Source: Cellulomonas sp. ES6
GTDB taxonomy: Bacteria > Actinomycetota > Actinomycetes > Actinomycetales > Cellulomonadaceae
Length of the DNA: 64,000 bases
Assembly (NCBI RefSeq): GCF_030053835.1
Contig: NZ_CP125655.1
Span: 1,922,001-1,986,000, forward strand
Direction of reading: 5' to 3'
In this document: one piece after another, positions 8,978-18,092 of the stretch
How the letters are laid out: each line of letters opens with the position of its first letter
How positions within the stretch are numbered: position 1 is the stretch's first letter
Translations under genes and position numbers: made by a program
Notes under the pieces: model-generated
Seen by the model: only the letters and a program-made list of their open reading frames with translations
Database searches by the model: none
Told to the model about the DNA's origin: nothing

Positions 8978-10259
8978 TGCCGCCGCCCGGGAACCCGTCC
9001 GGGAACCCGCCGGAGAAGTCCGGCATCTCCCCGGAGAAGTCCGGCATCCCGCCCGAGAAGTCCGGCACCTGGCCGCCGCCCTGCTGCTCGTCGTCGGAGC
9101 CCGTGCCGGCGCGCGGCGTGAACGCCGTGACCAGCACCTCGTCGCCCTCGGCCAGCCCGTCGGTGATCTCCACCAGGGTGCCGGAGGTCTCGCCGACGGT
9201 GACCTCCGTGGTGACCTGCTCGCCGTCCGCACCCTCCTGCGTGACGACGGAGCGGCCGTCCACGGTGGTCACCGCCGCCGCGGGCACGGTCAGCACGTCG
9301 GTGCGGCGCTCGTAGATGATCGAGACGTCCGCGGACACGCCGTCGTGCAGGCCCTCCGGGGACCCGGTGACGTCGACCGTCACCGGGTAGGTGGCGACGC
9401 CCGAGGAGCTCGACGGGACGAGCCCGACCTCCCCGACCGTGCCGTAGACGGTGTCCGCCACGTCGTCGACGGTCAGCTCCACCTGGTCGCCGACGTCGAC
9501 CAGCGCGACGTCGGACTCCCCGACCGACACGGACACCTGCCAGGCGTCCGTGCCGACGATCACGAACTGCGCGGTGGAGCTGCTCGTGGACGCGCTGGAC
9601 GCGCTGGACCCCTGGGAGGCCCCGACGGCCCCGCCGGAGGCACCGGAACCCGCCGAGCCGCTCGTCGACGACCCGCTCGACCCCGAGCTCCCGGCGACGA
9701 CGTCGCCGACCTCCAGGTCCACCGAGGTCACGAGACCCGCCACCGGTGCGGTCAGCGTCGCCCCGGCCAGGTCCTCCTGCGCCGCGTCCACGGCCGCCTG
9801 CGCGACCTCGACCTGCGCGGTGAGGGCGGCGACCTGCGCGTCGGAGGCGTCCGAGCCGTCCGCCTCGTCCTCGGCGTCCGCGAGCGACGCCTGGGCGGAC
9901 GCCAGGTCGGCCTTCGCGGACAGCAGCGCCGCGTCGAGCTGCAGGGTGTCGACCGTGGCGAGCTGCTGCCCGGCGGTGACGGTGTCCCCCGCCGCGACGT
10001 CGACCGACTGCACGGTCCCGCTCACGGCGAACGCGACGTCCTCCTGCACGGCCGGCGTCAGCGTGCCGCTGGCCGAGACGGACTGCTCGATGGTCGACAG
10101 GCTCGCGGCGACGGCGCTCGTCGTCGACGCCGGGGCCGCGGCCTGCGCCGGCTCCTCCCGCAGCGCGAGCAGGTACCCGCCCGCCCCCGCCACACCGACC
10201 AGCAGCACCACGCCCACCACGCGCACCCAGGCGCGGGTGCGTCTCCACAGCCTCAGCAT
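8970..10259 (-). CDS. HlyD/MacA-type membrane-fusion adaptor, second copy
   Basis: First gene of the exporter operon, 429 residues. It has one N-terminal membrane helix, a lipoyl half (VDVAAGDTVTAGQQLATVD), a coiled-coil hairpin, a Ser/Gly-rich insert (about 185-225), a beta-barrel and a membrane-proximal domain. The C-terminus has three PDFSG repeats at DNA level (8990-9070), then a Gly-rich tail. ATG at 10259 is chosen over the in-frame GTG at 10271 because AGGGAG then sits 5 bp upstream. It differs strongly from adaptor 1, so the operon encodes two non-identical adaptors. Confidence 0.88.
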   Translation of the reverse strand: MLRLWRRTRAWVRVVGVVLLVGVAGAGGYLLALREEPAQAAAPASTTSAVAASLSTIEQSVSASGTLTPAVQEDVAFAVSGTVQSVDVAAGDTVTAGQQLATVDTLQLDAALLSAKADLASAQASLADAEDEADGSDASDAQVAALTAQVEVAQAAVDAAQEDLAGATLTAPVAGLVTSVDLEVGDVVAGSSGSSGSSTSGSAGSGASGGAVGASQGSSASSASTSSSTAQFVIVGTDAWQVSVSVGESDVALVDVGDQVELTVDDVADTVYGTVGEVGLVPSSSSGVATYPVTVDVTGSPEGLHDGVSADVSIIYERRTDVLTVPAAAVTTVDGRSVVTQEGADGEQVTTEVTVGETSGTLVEITDGLAEGDEVLVTAFTPRAGTGSDDEQQGGGQVPDFSGGMPDFSGEMPDFSGGFPDGFPGGGNG

Positions 10260-10376
10260 GTTCTCCCTCACGACGGTCCCGCGCGGTGTCGCGGCTGGTC
10301 AGGACCGTAGGGAGGGTGCCTGGAGCGGTCGTATCACCCACCTGTGCCGAGGCTGTGGGCGGCCGTCAGGAGGCCG

Positions 10377-10393
10377 TGGCCGGGTGCCGGCCA
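10377..10393 (-). terminator. Hairpin terminator of the methyltransferase gene
   Basis: TGGCCGG (10377-10383), loop GTG, CCGGCCA (10387-10393): a perfect 7-bp stem starting 6 bp after the stop codon of the minus-strand methyltransferase. There is no T-tract, as is common in high-GC actinobacteria. Confidence 0.5.
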
Positions 10394-10398
10394 GCCGG

Positions 10399-11946
10399 TC
10401 AGGCGGGCAGCAGCAGGCCGTCCGCGAGCAGGCCGCGCGCCGCGGGCAGCACCTCGGCCGCGACGCCCGCGGCGTCCACGCCGAGCAGCGCACCGAGCGC
10501 ACCGACGATCTGCCCGACGGTCAGCTCCCCGTCGCAGGCGCCGACGAACCCGGCGAGCGCGGTGCCCGCGCGCACGGTGCGCCCGAAGCCGCCGCCCTGC
10601 CGCAGCAGCACCACCTGCGGGTCGACGTCGCCGGGCCGCAGGTACCGCTCCTCCGTCACGTCCGGCGCGACGCGCAGCCGTGCCGCCGCGAGCGCCGCGT
10701 CGTCCTGCCCGCGCAGCAGCTCCTGCGCGGCCAGGCTCGCCCCGATGGCCGGGCCGAGAGGCTGCCGCACGGTGCCGGTGACCTCCTCGAGCCGGCGCAC
10801 CAGGGGACCGTGCGACCCGGGCCGGCGCAGGACGACGATCCCGAACCCGATCGCCTCGACATCGCGCGACGCGAAGTCGTCGAGCCACGCGGCGTACCGG
10901 GTGCGCCACGCCTCCGGGTCCCGGTCCGGCGTCGTCCCGCCGTCGCGGATCCACGTCTCGGCGTACTGCGCGGGGTCCTGGAGCTCGCGCTGCACCACCC
11001 AGCCGTCCAGCCCGGACGCGTCGAGCCACGCGCCCACCCGCTCGTCCCACCGCTCGCCCCGGCGGACCTCCCAGTTGCCGAGCAGCTGCGCGACGCCGCC
11101 GGGCGCGAGCACCCCGCCGACGGACGTCACGAGGTCCGCCACGACGGCGTCCCCGGTGCGGCCCGCGTCGCGGTACTCGTACGTGGGCACCTCCCCGGCC
11201 GCCCGCGGCGTGATCACGAACGGCGGGTTGCTCACCACCAGGTCGAACCGCTCCCCGGCGACCGGCTCCAGCATCGACCCGAGCCGCAGGTCGAGCGCGC
11301 CCACCCCCGCCAGCGCGGCGTTGAACCGGGCGAACGCCAGCGCCCGCGCGGAGATGTCGGTGCCGACCACGGACGCCGAGTGCCGCGACGCGTGCAGGGC
11401 CTGGATGCCGCAGCCCGTGCCGAGGTCGAGCGTCCGGCCGCGCGGGTCGCGCACCGTCACCTGGGCCAGCGTCGTGGACGCGCCCCCGACGCCGAGCACG
11501 TGGTCGGTGCGCAGCGCGCCGCCGGTCGCCAGCTCACCCAGGTCCGACGCGATCCACCAGTCCACGGCGCCGGCGCCGTCCTCGGCCTCGTAGGGCCGCA
11601 GGTCGACCAGCGCCCGCACCTCGTCGTCCGGGGCCGAGCCCGCGGCGGACACGAGCCCGAGGCGCCGCGCACCGTCGACGCCGAGGGTGGGCAGCGCGGC
11701 GGCCAGGCGGGACGCCGGCACGGGGACCCCGAGCACCAGCGCGCGGACGAGCGTGGCCCGCGGGTCGGTGGCGGCGGCCGTGACCCGCAGCGCCGGGACC
11801 GCCTCCTCCCGGTGCAGCGCCGCCGACGCCACCGGGCCGAGCAGGTCGGCGACGCCCGCGACCGTGAAGCCCGCGCCGGTGAGGTCGGCGCGCAGGGCGT
11901 CCAGCAGGTCGACGGGGGCGGCGTCCGGGGAGGTGGGGGGCTGCAC
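10399..11946 (-). CDS. Class I SAM-dependent methyltransferase (PrmC/N6-adenine-type NPPF motif)
   Basis: 515 residues: an all-alpha N-terminal region (1-130, DUF7059-like), a Rossmann methyltransferase core with the SAM loop LDLGTGCGIQAL (about 165) and catalytic motif VVSNPPFV (about 225), and a C-terminal winged-helix-like region. The NPPF tetrad is that of enzymes methylating glutamine side chains or exocyclic amino groups of bases. The substrate here is unknown. GTG at 11946 is preferred because GGGGAGG lies 8-9 bp upstream; the nearby ATG is out of frame. This three-part architecture is widespread in actinobacteria. Confidence 0.8.
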   Translation of the reverse strand: MQPPTSPDAAPVDLLDALRADLTGAGFTVAGVADLLGPVASAALHREEAVPALRVTAAATDPRATLVRALVLGVPVPASRLAAALPTLGVDGARRLGLVSAAGSAPDDEVRALVDLRPYEAEDGAGAVDWWIASDLGELATGGALRTDHVLGVGGASTTLAQVTVRDPRGRTLDLGTGCGIQALHASRHSASVVGTDISARALAFARFNAALAGVGALDLRLGSMLEPVAGERFDLVVSNPPFVITPRAAGEVPTYEYRDAGRTGDAVVADLVTSVGGVLAPGGVAQLLGNWEVRRGERWDERVGAWLDASGLDGWVVQRELQDPAQYAETWIRDGGTTPDRDPEAWRTRYAAWLDDFASRDVEAIGFGIVVLRRPGSHGPLVRRLEEVTGTVRQPLGPAIGASLAAQELLRGQDDAALAAARLRVAPDVTEERYLRPGDVDPQVVLLRQGGGFGRTVRAGTALAGFVGACDGELTVGQIVGALGALLGVDAAGVAAEVLPAARGLLADGLLLPA

Positions 11947-11972
11947 CCGCCCATCCTCCCCGATCGCCGTCG

Positions 11973-14174
11973 TCAGGCGCGCCGCCTCCGGACGAGGACG
12001 ACACCGAGCGCGATGACGAGGACCGCCGCCGCGAGCAGGGCCGCGAGGCCGCCGGGCCCGGTCACCGCCAGGACCGCCGAGGCGGGGCCGCTCGGCGCGG
12101 CCTCGCCCGCCGGGCCGGCCGGCGCGGGCGGGTCCACCGGGTCGACGGGGTCCACCGGGTCGACCGGGTCCACGGGCTCGACCGGCTCCGTCGGCTCGGG
12201 CGTCGGGACCGGTGGGTCGGAGGCACGGACCTGGACGCTCGCCGACGCGGACGAGGCGAGGTGGTTCGTGTCGCCGGCGTACCGGGCCTCGAGGGCGAGC
12301 TCGCCGGGCACGACCGCCGGGGCGGGGACCTCGGTCGCGTACGAGCCGTCCGCCCCGAGGTCCGCGGTCGCGACGACCTCCCCGGCGGCGAGCAGCTCGA
12401 CGGAGCCGCCGGGCACCGTGCCGTGCTCGCCCGCGACGGTCCCGGTGACGGGCAGGGCCTCGCCCGCGGGGCGCGACGCACCCGGCCCCGGGTCGACCGT
12501 CGTGGTGGTGGCGGCCGGCAGCACCCGCAGGAGCGCGGTCGCCGTCGCGACGACCTCGCCGCCGGCCTCGCGCCGCACCGCGACCGCCACCTCGTGGTCG
12601 CCCACGTCGTACGCCGCGGCGGCGACCGACGCCGTGACCGTGGCGCCGTCGCTGGTGACGCCGCCGAGCTCCACCCCGTCGACCGCGACGGAGGCACCGG
12701 CCGGCACCAGCCCGGACACGGTCGCCGTCAGGGTCGCGGGCAGGCCGTAGGTGACGGTGACGTCCGGCACGGCCACCTCGACGGGCTCCGGCACCACCGC
12801 GTCGAACAGGTAGACCTTGCCGCTGGCGCTCGCCCCGGTCGCGAAGGCGGCCACGAGGGCCCGGCCCCCGGAGACGGCCACCCCGCCGCCGATGTCGCTG
12901 CTCCCGAACCGCGCGCCCGGCTCCATGTCGGAACCGCGCAGCGTCTGCACCGGCTCCACCGTCTGCCGCAGCAGCCCGCCGTCGTCCGGGATCGTCGGGT
13001 CGACCGCCGCCGGGTCCAGGACGTGCACCTCGCCCCGCAGCCCGTCCGCGGCGCTGTAGGCCGAGGCGAGCAGCGCGTCCGTGGTCGCGTCGACGCGGTA
13101 CCCGAACCCGTACGAGTGGGCCGGCGGCATGAGCTTGCCGCCCACCCGGGCGGGGGCCGCCGCGTCGGACGGGTCGTACACGTACACCGCGCCCTGGGTC
13201 GTGGTGCCCGAGTCGATCGAGGAGACGTTGTAGCCGCCGACCGGGTCGGCCGGGTCCTCGGCGGTGTAGTTCACCTCGAGCGGCGAGCCGACGTAGAGCC
13301 GGCCGCCCGCCAGGGCGAGCGCGTAGCCGAACGCCGGCCCGCCGCCGTTGCCGGGCGGCACGGAGCGCATCTCCTCCCCGACCGGCTGGGAGGTCAGGGA
13401 CGGCCCCGCGTCGAGCGCCGCCGTGTCCCACAGGTACACCCCGCCGACCCGGAACTGGCCGCCGTAGAAGTCCAGCGTGCGCCGCAGCTGGGGGGCCCCG
13501 ACGGCGACCCGCCCGTCCGCGACGTCGACCGCCTGGCCCGCGATCGAGTCGCCGACGACGAGCTCCGGCGCCGGCAGCAGCGGCCGCGACGTGCCCGCGT
13601 CGAGGTCGAACAGGTACGCGAGGCCGGCGTTCGCCCGCCCGTCGACCGTCGAGTTGGGCGCGCCGACGACGAGCGTGCCGCCGTCCAGCGCGACGGTCTC
13701 CCCGAACGTGCGGACCAGGCCCACCCGGGGGTCCGCCGGGGCCTCGAGCACGCGGTCGACCGCCCACTCGTCCGGACCGGTCCGGGTGTAGACCACGACG
13801 TGCTGCGAGGTGATCGCCCCGACGACGACCCGTCCCGCGTCGGCGTCGACCGCCACGGAGACGCCGTAGCCCCGCACGTCCGCGGGGACGGGCAGGTCGG
13901 TGGTCGTCCAGTCGGTGGCGGCGGGGCCGGTCCGGCGCGCGACCTGGACCAGGCCGGTCCCGGCCGCGCCGCGCGAGTCGTAGCGCCCGGTGTAGACGGC
14001 GAGGTCGCCGTCGAGGTCGAGCCCGTACCCGGTCGCACGGGGGTCGGGGACGGTGAACGTCCGGGTCTCCTCGAGCGAGGGCGGGGCGGCGACGGCGGCG
14101 GGGGCGAGCAGCACGCCGACGGGCGCGGCGAGCGCGGCCACGACGGCGGTGGCGACCAGACGGGTCGGGATCAC
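11973..14174 (-). CDS. Sortase-anchored surface protein with FG-GAP-like propeller and Ig-like domains
   Basis: 733 residues. A Sec signal peptide (about 1-30, ending AVAAPP) is followed by a roughly 420-residue repeat region with GVSVAVD, GRVAVGAPQ, GGRLYVGSP and GGVAVSGGRALVA units. These resemble FG-GAP/beta-propeller blades. Two Ig-like domains (about 430-630) follow, then a PVDP-repeat wall-spanning stalk, the sorting signal LAVTG, a hydrophobic helix and RRRRA. LAxTG is the motif used by actinobacterial class E sortases, and no sortase gene is in the window. GTG at 14174 gives the signal peptide. It probably mediates attachment, but no enzymatic motif is visible. Confidence 0.8.
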   Translation of the reverse strand: MIPTRLVATAVVAALAAPVGVLLAPAAVAAPPSLEETRTFTVPDPRATGYGLDLDGDLAVYTGRYDSRGAAGTGLVQVARRTGPAATDWTTTDLPVPADVRGYGVSVAVDADAGRVVVGAITSQHVVVYTRTGPDEWAVDRVLEAPADPRVGLVRTFGETVALDGGTLVVGAPNSTVDGRANAGLAYLFDLDAGTSRPLLPAPELVVGDSIAGQAVDVADGRVAVGAPQLRRTLDFYGGQFRVGGVYLWDTAALDAGPSLTSQPVGEEMRSVPPGNGGGPAFGYALALAGGRLYVGSPLEVNYTAEDPADPVGGYNVSSIDSGTTTQGAVYVYDPSDAAAPARVGGKLMPPAHSYGFGYRVDATTDALLASAYSAADGLRGEVHVLDPAAVDPTIPDDGGLLRQTVEPVQTLRGSDMEPGARFGSSDIGGGVAVSGGRALVAAFATGASASGKVYLFDAVVPEPVEVAVPDVTVTYGLPATLTATVSGLVPAGASVAVDGVELGGVTSDGATVTASVAAAAYDVGDHEVAVAVRREAGGEVVATATALLRVLPAATTTTVDPGPGASRPAGEALPVTGTVAGEHGTVPGGSVELLAAGEVVATADLGADGSYATEVPAPAVVPGELALEARYAGDTNHLASSASASVQVRASDPPVPTPEPTEPVEPVDPVDPVDPVDPVDPPAPAGPAGEAAPSGPASAVLAVTGPGGLAALLAAAVLVIALGVVLVRRRRA

Positions 14175-14275
14175 GGGAGGGTCCTACGGAGCGCACCGGT
14201 CCGCACGGCGACGCACCGGGTTCGACGGGCTCGACGGACGCCTCCAGCGTCGACGCGGCCCCGGTACCTCCCGTG

Positions 14276-14376
14276 CCACTGAGTGGTGCCGGCCGCGGTA
14301 CCGACCCGTGCCGTCGCGGGAGCGGGTGCGGATTGAGGTGGCCGTCGCGCGGACCTGAGTGGCCGCTACTCAGTAG
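14276..14376. promoter_or_regulatory. Two short palindromes upstream of the surface protein gene
   Basis: CCACTGAGTGG (14276-14286) and CTACTCAGTAG (14366-14376) share the form YACTnAGTR, with centres 90 bp apart. They lie in the 230-bp gap between the histidine phosphatase and the surface protein. They look like paired sites for one dimeric regulator, possibly controlling the surface protein. The regulator is unknown. Confidence 0.35.
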
Positions 14377-14404
14377 TGTGCGGCGCCGGGGTGCGACGCC
14401 CGTG

Positions 14405-15058
14405 TCAGACCGGCAGCGGCTCCCCGCCCGGGCCGTCGCCCGCCGGGGCGTCGTGCGGCACGGTCTCGTCCTGCCAGCGCGTCGCGTACCAGCCGGTCGG
14501 GCCGCCGGTCTCGAGCGTCACGACGCCGGTGTTGTCCAGCACCTGCACGACGTCCGACCGCGTGTGGAGGTTGGCGGCCCGCGTGATCGCCCACAGCCGG
14601 ATCACCGCGCCGTGGCTGACGGCCGCGACGGTGCCCGCCCCGGTCGCGAGCATCTCCTCGACGACCGCGTCGAACCGCTCGAGCGTGGCGCGGCCCGTCT
14701 CGCCGCCCGGCATCCGCGCGTCGAGGTCCCCGCCCGCCCACGCGAGCATCGTGCCGAGGTACCGCTCCACCGCGTCGGCGTCCGTCCGCATCTCCAGGTC
14801 ACCGGCGAGCACCTCGCGCAGTCCCTCGCGGACGGTGACGTCCAGCCCGTGGGGGCGCGCGACCTCCGCGGCCGTCGCCCGGGCACGGTCCAGGTGGGAG
14901 GCGTACACCGCGTCGAGCCGCTCGGCCGCGAGCACCTCCCCGACGGCGCGGGCCTGCCGCTCGCCCTCGGGGGTCAGCGCGGCGCCGGGCGCCCCCGTGT
15001 CGAGCGCGTGCCGCAGGTTCGAGCCGGTCTGGCCGTGGCGGACGAGGTGCAGCCGCAT
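14405..15058 (-). CDS. Histidine phosphatase (phosphoglycerate mutase-like)
   Basis: 217 residues. The catalytic RHG motif is near the N-terminus (LHLVRHGQTGSN, about 3-14), the second-half His is in VSHGAVIRLW (about 148), and the proton-donor Glu is in the middle. Members hydrolyse phosphate from sugars, nucleotides or proteins, and the substrate is unknown. The start is GTG at 15061 or ATG at 15058. ATG is chosen for its spacing to the GAGG just upstream. Either overlaps the stop of the upstream lipoprotein gene, so the two are translationally coupled. Confidence 0.88.
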   Translation of the reverse strand: MRLHLVRHGQTGSNLRHALDTGAPGAALTPEGERQARAVGEVLAAERLDAVYASHLDRARATAAEVARPHGLDVTVREGLREVLAGDLEMRTDADAVERYLGTMLAWAGGDLDARMPGGETGRATLERFDAVVEEMLATGAGTVAAVSHGAVIRLWAITRAANLHTRSDVVQVLDNTGVVTLETGGPTGWYATRWQDETVPHDAPAGDGPGGEPLPV

Positions 15059-15489
15059 CACGCCTCGCAGTTCTCGGTCAGGTAGGTGCCGATGCGGTCG
15101 GACGCGTCCGCGAGCCCCTCGGCGTCCGCCGAGCCGGAGAACTCGGTGAGCGCCTGGTCCAGGGCCGCCTGGTCCGTGGTGTCCACCGACTGCAGCGCGT
15201 CGTCCAGCTCCGCGAACGCCGTCGCGAACGTCCGCCAGTCGTCGGCGATCTCCGAGGGTGGGTCGATCGACTCGAACCCCTCGCGCTGCTGCGCGATCGC
15301 GTCGGCGAACGCCTGCGGGTCGTCGCCGAGCGCACCCGAGGCGTCGATGCCCGCGAGGGCGTCCTCGGCCTCCGAGCAGAACCGCTCGGCGTCGTCGCCG
15401 CCCGAGCAGGCGGCCAGGGCCAGCGGGAGCAGCACGAGCAGGGAGGCGGTGCGGGGCAGGCGGCGGCCGGGGCGGCGGGTCCGGGTCAT
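15058..15489 (-). CDS. Small secreted lipoprotein
   Basis: 143 residues: basic N-terminus, hydrophobic segment and lipobox LAAC (Cys about 28), then an acidic, helix-rich domain of about 115 residues with one disulfide candidate pair (FCSEAED near the start, NCEA at the end). ATG at 15489 places the signal correctly. I do not recognise the family. It shares a transcript with the histidine phosphatase gene through an overlap of stop and start. Confidence 0.75.
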   Translation of the reverse strand: MTRTRRPGRRLPRTASLLVLLPLALAACSGGDDAERFCSEAEDALAGIDASGALGDDPQAFADAIAQQREGFESIDPPSEIADDWRTFATAFAELDDALQSVDTTDQAALDQALTEFSGSADAEGLADASDRIGTYLTENCEA

Positions 15490-15550
15490 ACCGACAGCCT
15501 GCCCGACGTCCGCCGGGCGGTCGAGGCGGGAGCGCACGCCCCGGGCGCCG

Positions 15551-17848
15551 TCACGACGCCGGCAGCCGGACCTCCCGCTCCAGGCGCGCCTCCTCGTCCA
15601 CGCGGGCGGCGCGCAGCCGCGAGGCGATGACCGCGCCGAACGCGACGCCGGCGGCCAGCACCGCGATCGTCAGCCGCAGCACGGGGTTCGCGTCGTCCCC
15701 CAGCGACACGGCGACGACCGCCGGCGCGACGAGCAGCGCGACGAGGTTCATCACCTTGATCAGGGGGTTGATGGCCGGGCCCGCCGTGTCCTTGAACGGG
15801 TCGCCGACGGTGTCCCCGATGACGACGGCGGCGTGCGCGTCCGACCCCTTGCCGCCGTACCGGCCGTCCTCGACCAGCTTCTTGGCGTTGTCCCACGTGC
15901 CGCCGGAGTTCGCCAGGAAGACGGCCATCAGCACGCCCGAGCCGATCGCCCCGGCCAGGAACCCCGCGAGCGGCCCGATGCCCAGGCCGAACCCGACCGC
16001 GACCGGTGCGGACGCCGCGAGCAGGCCGGGCGTCGCGAGCTCACGCAGCGAGTCCCGGGTGCAGATGTCGACGACCTTGCCGTACTCGGGGCGCTCCGCG
16101 CCGGTCATGATCCCGGGGTGCTCGCGGAACTGGCGGCGCACCTCGAACACGATCGCACCGGCCGCGCGGGTCACCGCGTCGATCGCCAGGCCGGAGAACA
16201 GGAACACCGTCGCCCCGCCCAGGATCACCCCGACCAGGGTCACGGGGCTGATCACCTGGTAGTCCGTCATCGCCAGGACGATGTCGCCCGGCGCCTGCGA
16301 CATCCGCAGGTCCGCGACCGCCCCGGCCACCGCGTCGGCGTACGAGCCGAACAGGGCGGTCGCCGCGAGCACGGCCGTCGCGATCGCGATGCCCTTGGTC
16401 ACGGCCTTCGTCGTGTTCCCGACGGCGTCGAGGTCCGTGAGGATCTGCGCGCCCTCCTCGGTGACGTCGCCGGACATCTCCGCGATGCCCTGGGCGTTGT
16501 CGCTCACCGGTCCGAAGGTGTCCATCGCGACGATCACGCCGACCGTCGTCAGCAGGCCGCAGCCCGCGAGCGCCACCAGGAACAGCGAGAGCGCGATGGA
16601 CCCGCCCGCCAGCAGGAACACGCCGCAGATCGCCGCCGCGATGATGCCCGCCGTGTACACGGCCGACTCGAAGCCCACCCCGATGCCCGACAGCACGACC
16701 GTCGCCGCCCCCGTCTGGGAGGTCCGCGCCACGTGGATGGTCGGCTTGGACGTCGTGCCCGTGAAGTAGCCGGTGACCCACAGGATCAGGCCGGCCAGCA
16801 CGACGCCGATCGCCACCGCGCCGGCAGCCACCAGCCGCGGGTCGCCGCCGTGGTCCCCCAGGCCCGCGGTGCCCGCGAGCGCCGAGAACGACGACGGCAG
16901 GTACGCGAACGCCGCCACGGCCGCGAGCACCGCGCCGGCGACCGCCGCCACCGCGAACCCGCGGTTGATGGCCGTCAGCCCGCTCTCCTCGCCCCGGACC
17001 CGGGTGACGAGCACGCCGAGCGCCGCCACCAGCGCGCCGATCGCGGTGACGATCAGCGGGAACACCAGGCCCTCCTCGCCGAACGCCGCCCGGCCGAGGA
17101 TCAGCGCCGCGACCAGCGTCACCGCGTACGACTCGAACAGGTCCGCCGCCATGCCCGCGCAGTCCCCGACGTTGTCGCCCACGTTGTCCGCGATCGTCGC
17201 GGCGTTGCGCGGGTCGTCCTCGGGGATGCCCTGCTCGACCTTGCCGACGAGGTCCGCGCCCACGTCCGCCGCCTTGGTGAAGATGCCGCCGCCGACCCGC
17301 ATGAACATCGCGAGCAGCGCGGCGCCGAACCCGAAGCCCTCGAGCACCGCCGGCGCGTCGCCCCGGTAGAGCAGCACCACGACCGCCGCGCCGAGCAGGC
17401 CCAGGCCCACCACCGACATGCCGACCACGCCGCCCGTGCGCAGCGCGATCCGCGCGCCCTCCGCCCGGCCCCCCGGCAGCGACGCGGCCGCCGCGACGCG
17501 CACGTTCGCGCGCGTCGCCAACCACATGCCCAGGTAGCCGATCGAGGCGGAGAAACCCGCGCCGACCAGGAAGAACACCGACCGGCCGATCTTCACCCCC
17601 GCGTCGCCCGGCAGCAGGAACAGCAGCGCGAACACCACCACCGCGAACAGCACCAGCGTCCTGAGCTGCCGCGACAGGTACGCCGCCGCACCCTCCTGCA
17701 CCGCCGCGGCGATGGACCGCATGGCCGCGGACCCCTCGTCCGCCGCGAGCACCTGACGCCGCAGCACCACCGCCACGACCAGCGCCGCGACCGCGACGGC
17801 GGCGATGACCCAGACCACCACGAGACTCGCCGGACCGAGATCGACCAT
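15551..17848 (-). CDS. hppA: Membrane-bound proton-translocating pyrophosphatase, K+-independent type
   Basis: 765 residues, the usual size for this 16-helix protein. It couples hydrolysis of pyrophosphate to proton export from the cytosol. The substrate site DVGADLVGKVE (about 195-205) is intact, as are the acidic motifs DNVGDNVGD and GDTVGDPFKDT. The segment GNTTKAVT has Lys and Thr at the positions that distinguish K+-independent enzymes from K+-dependent ones, which have Ala. ATG at 17848 has GAGGAGG about 5 bp upstream. Confidence 0.95.
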   Translation of the reverse strand: MVDLGPASLVVVWVIAAVAVAALVVAVVLRRQVLAADEGSAAMRSIAAAVQEGAAAYLSRQLRTLVLFAVVVFALLFLLPGDAGVKIGRSVFFLVGAGFSASIGYLGMWLATRANVRVAAAASLPGGRAEGARIALRTGGVVGMSVVGLGLLGAAVVVLLYRGDAPAVLEGFGFGAALLAMFMRVGGGIFTKAADVGADLVGKVEQGIPEDDPRNAATIADNVGDNVGDCAGMAADLFESYAVTLVAALILGRAAFGEEGLVFPLIVTAIGALVAALGVLVTRVRGEESGLTAINRGFAVAAVAGAVLAAVAAFAYLPSSFSALAGTAGLGDHGGDPRLVAAGAVAIGVVLAGLILWVTGYFTGTTSKPTIHVARTSQTGAATVVLSGIGVGFESAVYTAGIIAAAICGVFLLAGGSIALSLFLVALAGCGLLTTVGVIVAMDTFGPVSDNAQGIAEMSGDVTEEGAQILTDLDAVGNTTKAVTKGIAIATAVLAATALFGSYADAVAGAVADLRMSQAPGDIVLAMTDYQVISPVTLVGVILGGATVFLFSGLAIDAVTRAAGAIVFEVRRQFREHPGIMTGAERPEYGKVVDICTRDSLRELATPGLLAASAPVAVGFGLGIGPLAGFLAGAIGSGVLMAVFLANSGGTWDNAKKLVEDGRYGGKGSDAHAAVVIGDTVGDPFKDTAGPAINPLIKVMNLVALLVAPAVVAVSLGDDANPVLRLTIAVLAAGVAFGAVIASRLRAARVDEEARLEREVRLPAS

Positions 17849-18020
17849 GCATCCTCCTCGGACACGGGCACGGCCTCCCCCGACCGCCCCCGACCTCACG
17901 CCGCCCCGTTGCCGCGTGGAGGACGCCACTGTAGCCACCAAACCCCCGGCCGGCGGGGTGGAGCGGCGTTGCTCCGTCCGGGTGACATCCGGACCCGCCC
18001 CCCAACGGAACGCCCCCCGC

Positions 18021-18046
18021 GGACCGTCGACCAGCCATGACACTCG
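18021..18046 (+). promoter_or_regulatory. Putative ECF-type promoter of the first sigma factor gene
   Basis: GGACCGTC (18021-18028), a 10-bp spacer and GACACTCG (18039-18046). The same two 8-mers with the same spacing occur at 20090-20115 ahead of the second sigma factor. This fits the -35/-10 arrangement of ECF promoters and suggests auto- or cross-regulation. The start codon is 47 bp downstream. Confidence 0.55.
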
Positions 18047-18092
18047 GAGGACGGGTCGGCGGACGGCTGCCCGACCGGGACGGAGCGGCACG

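Noticed and set aside
10260..10271. GTG at 10271 as start of adaptor 2
   Set aside because: The bases just after it (AGGGAG) make a better ribosome site for the ATG at 10259.
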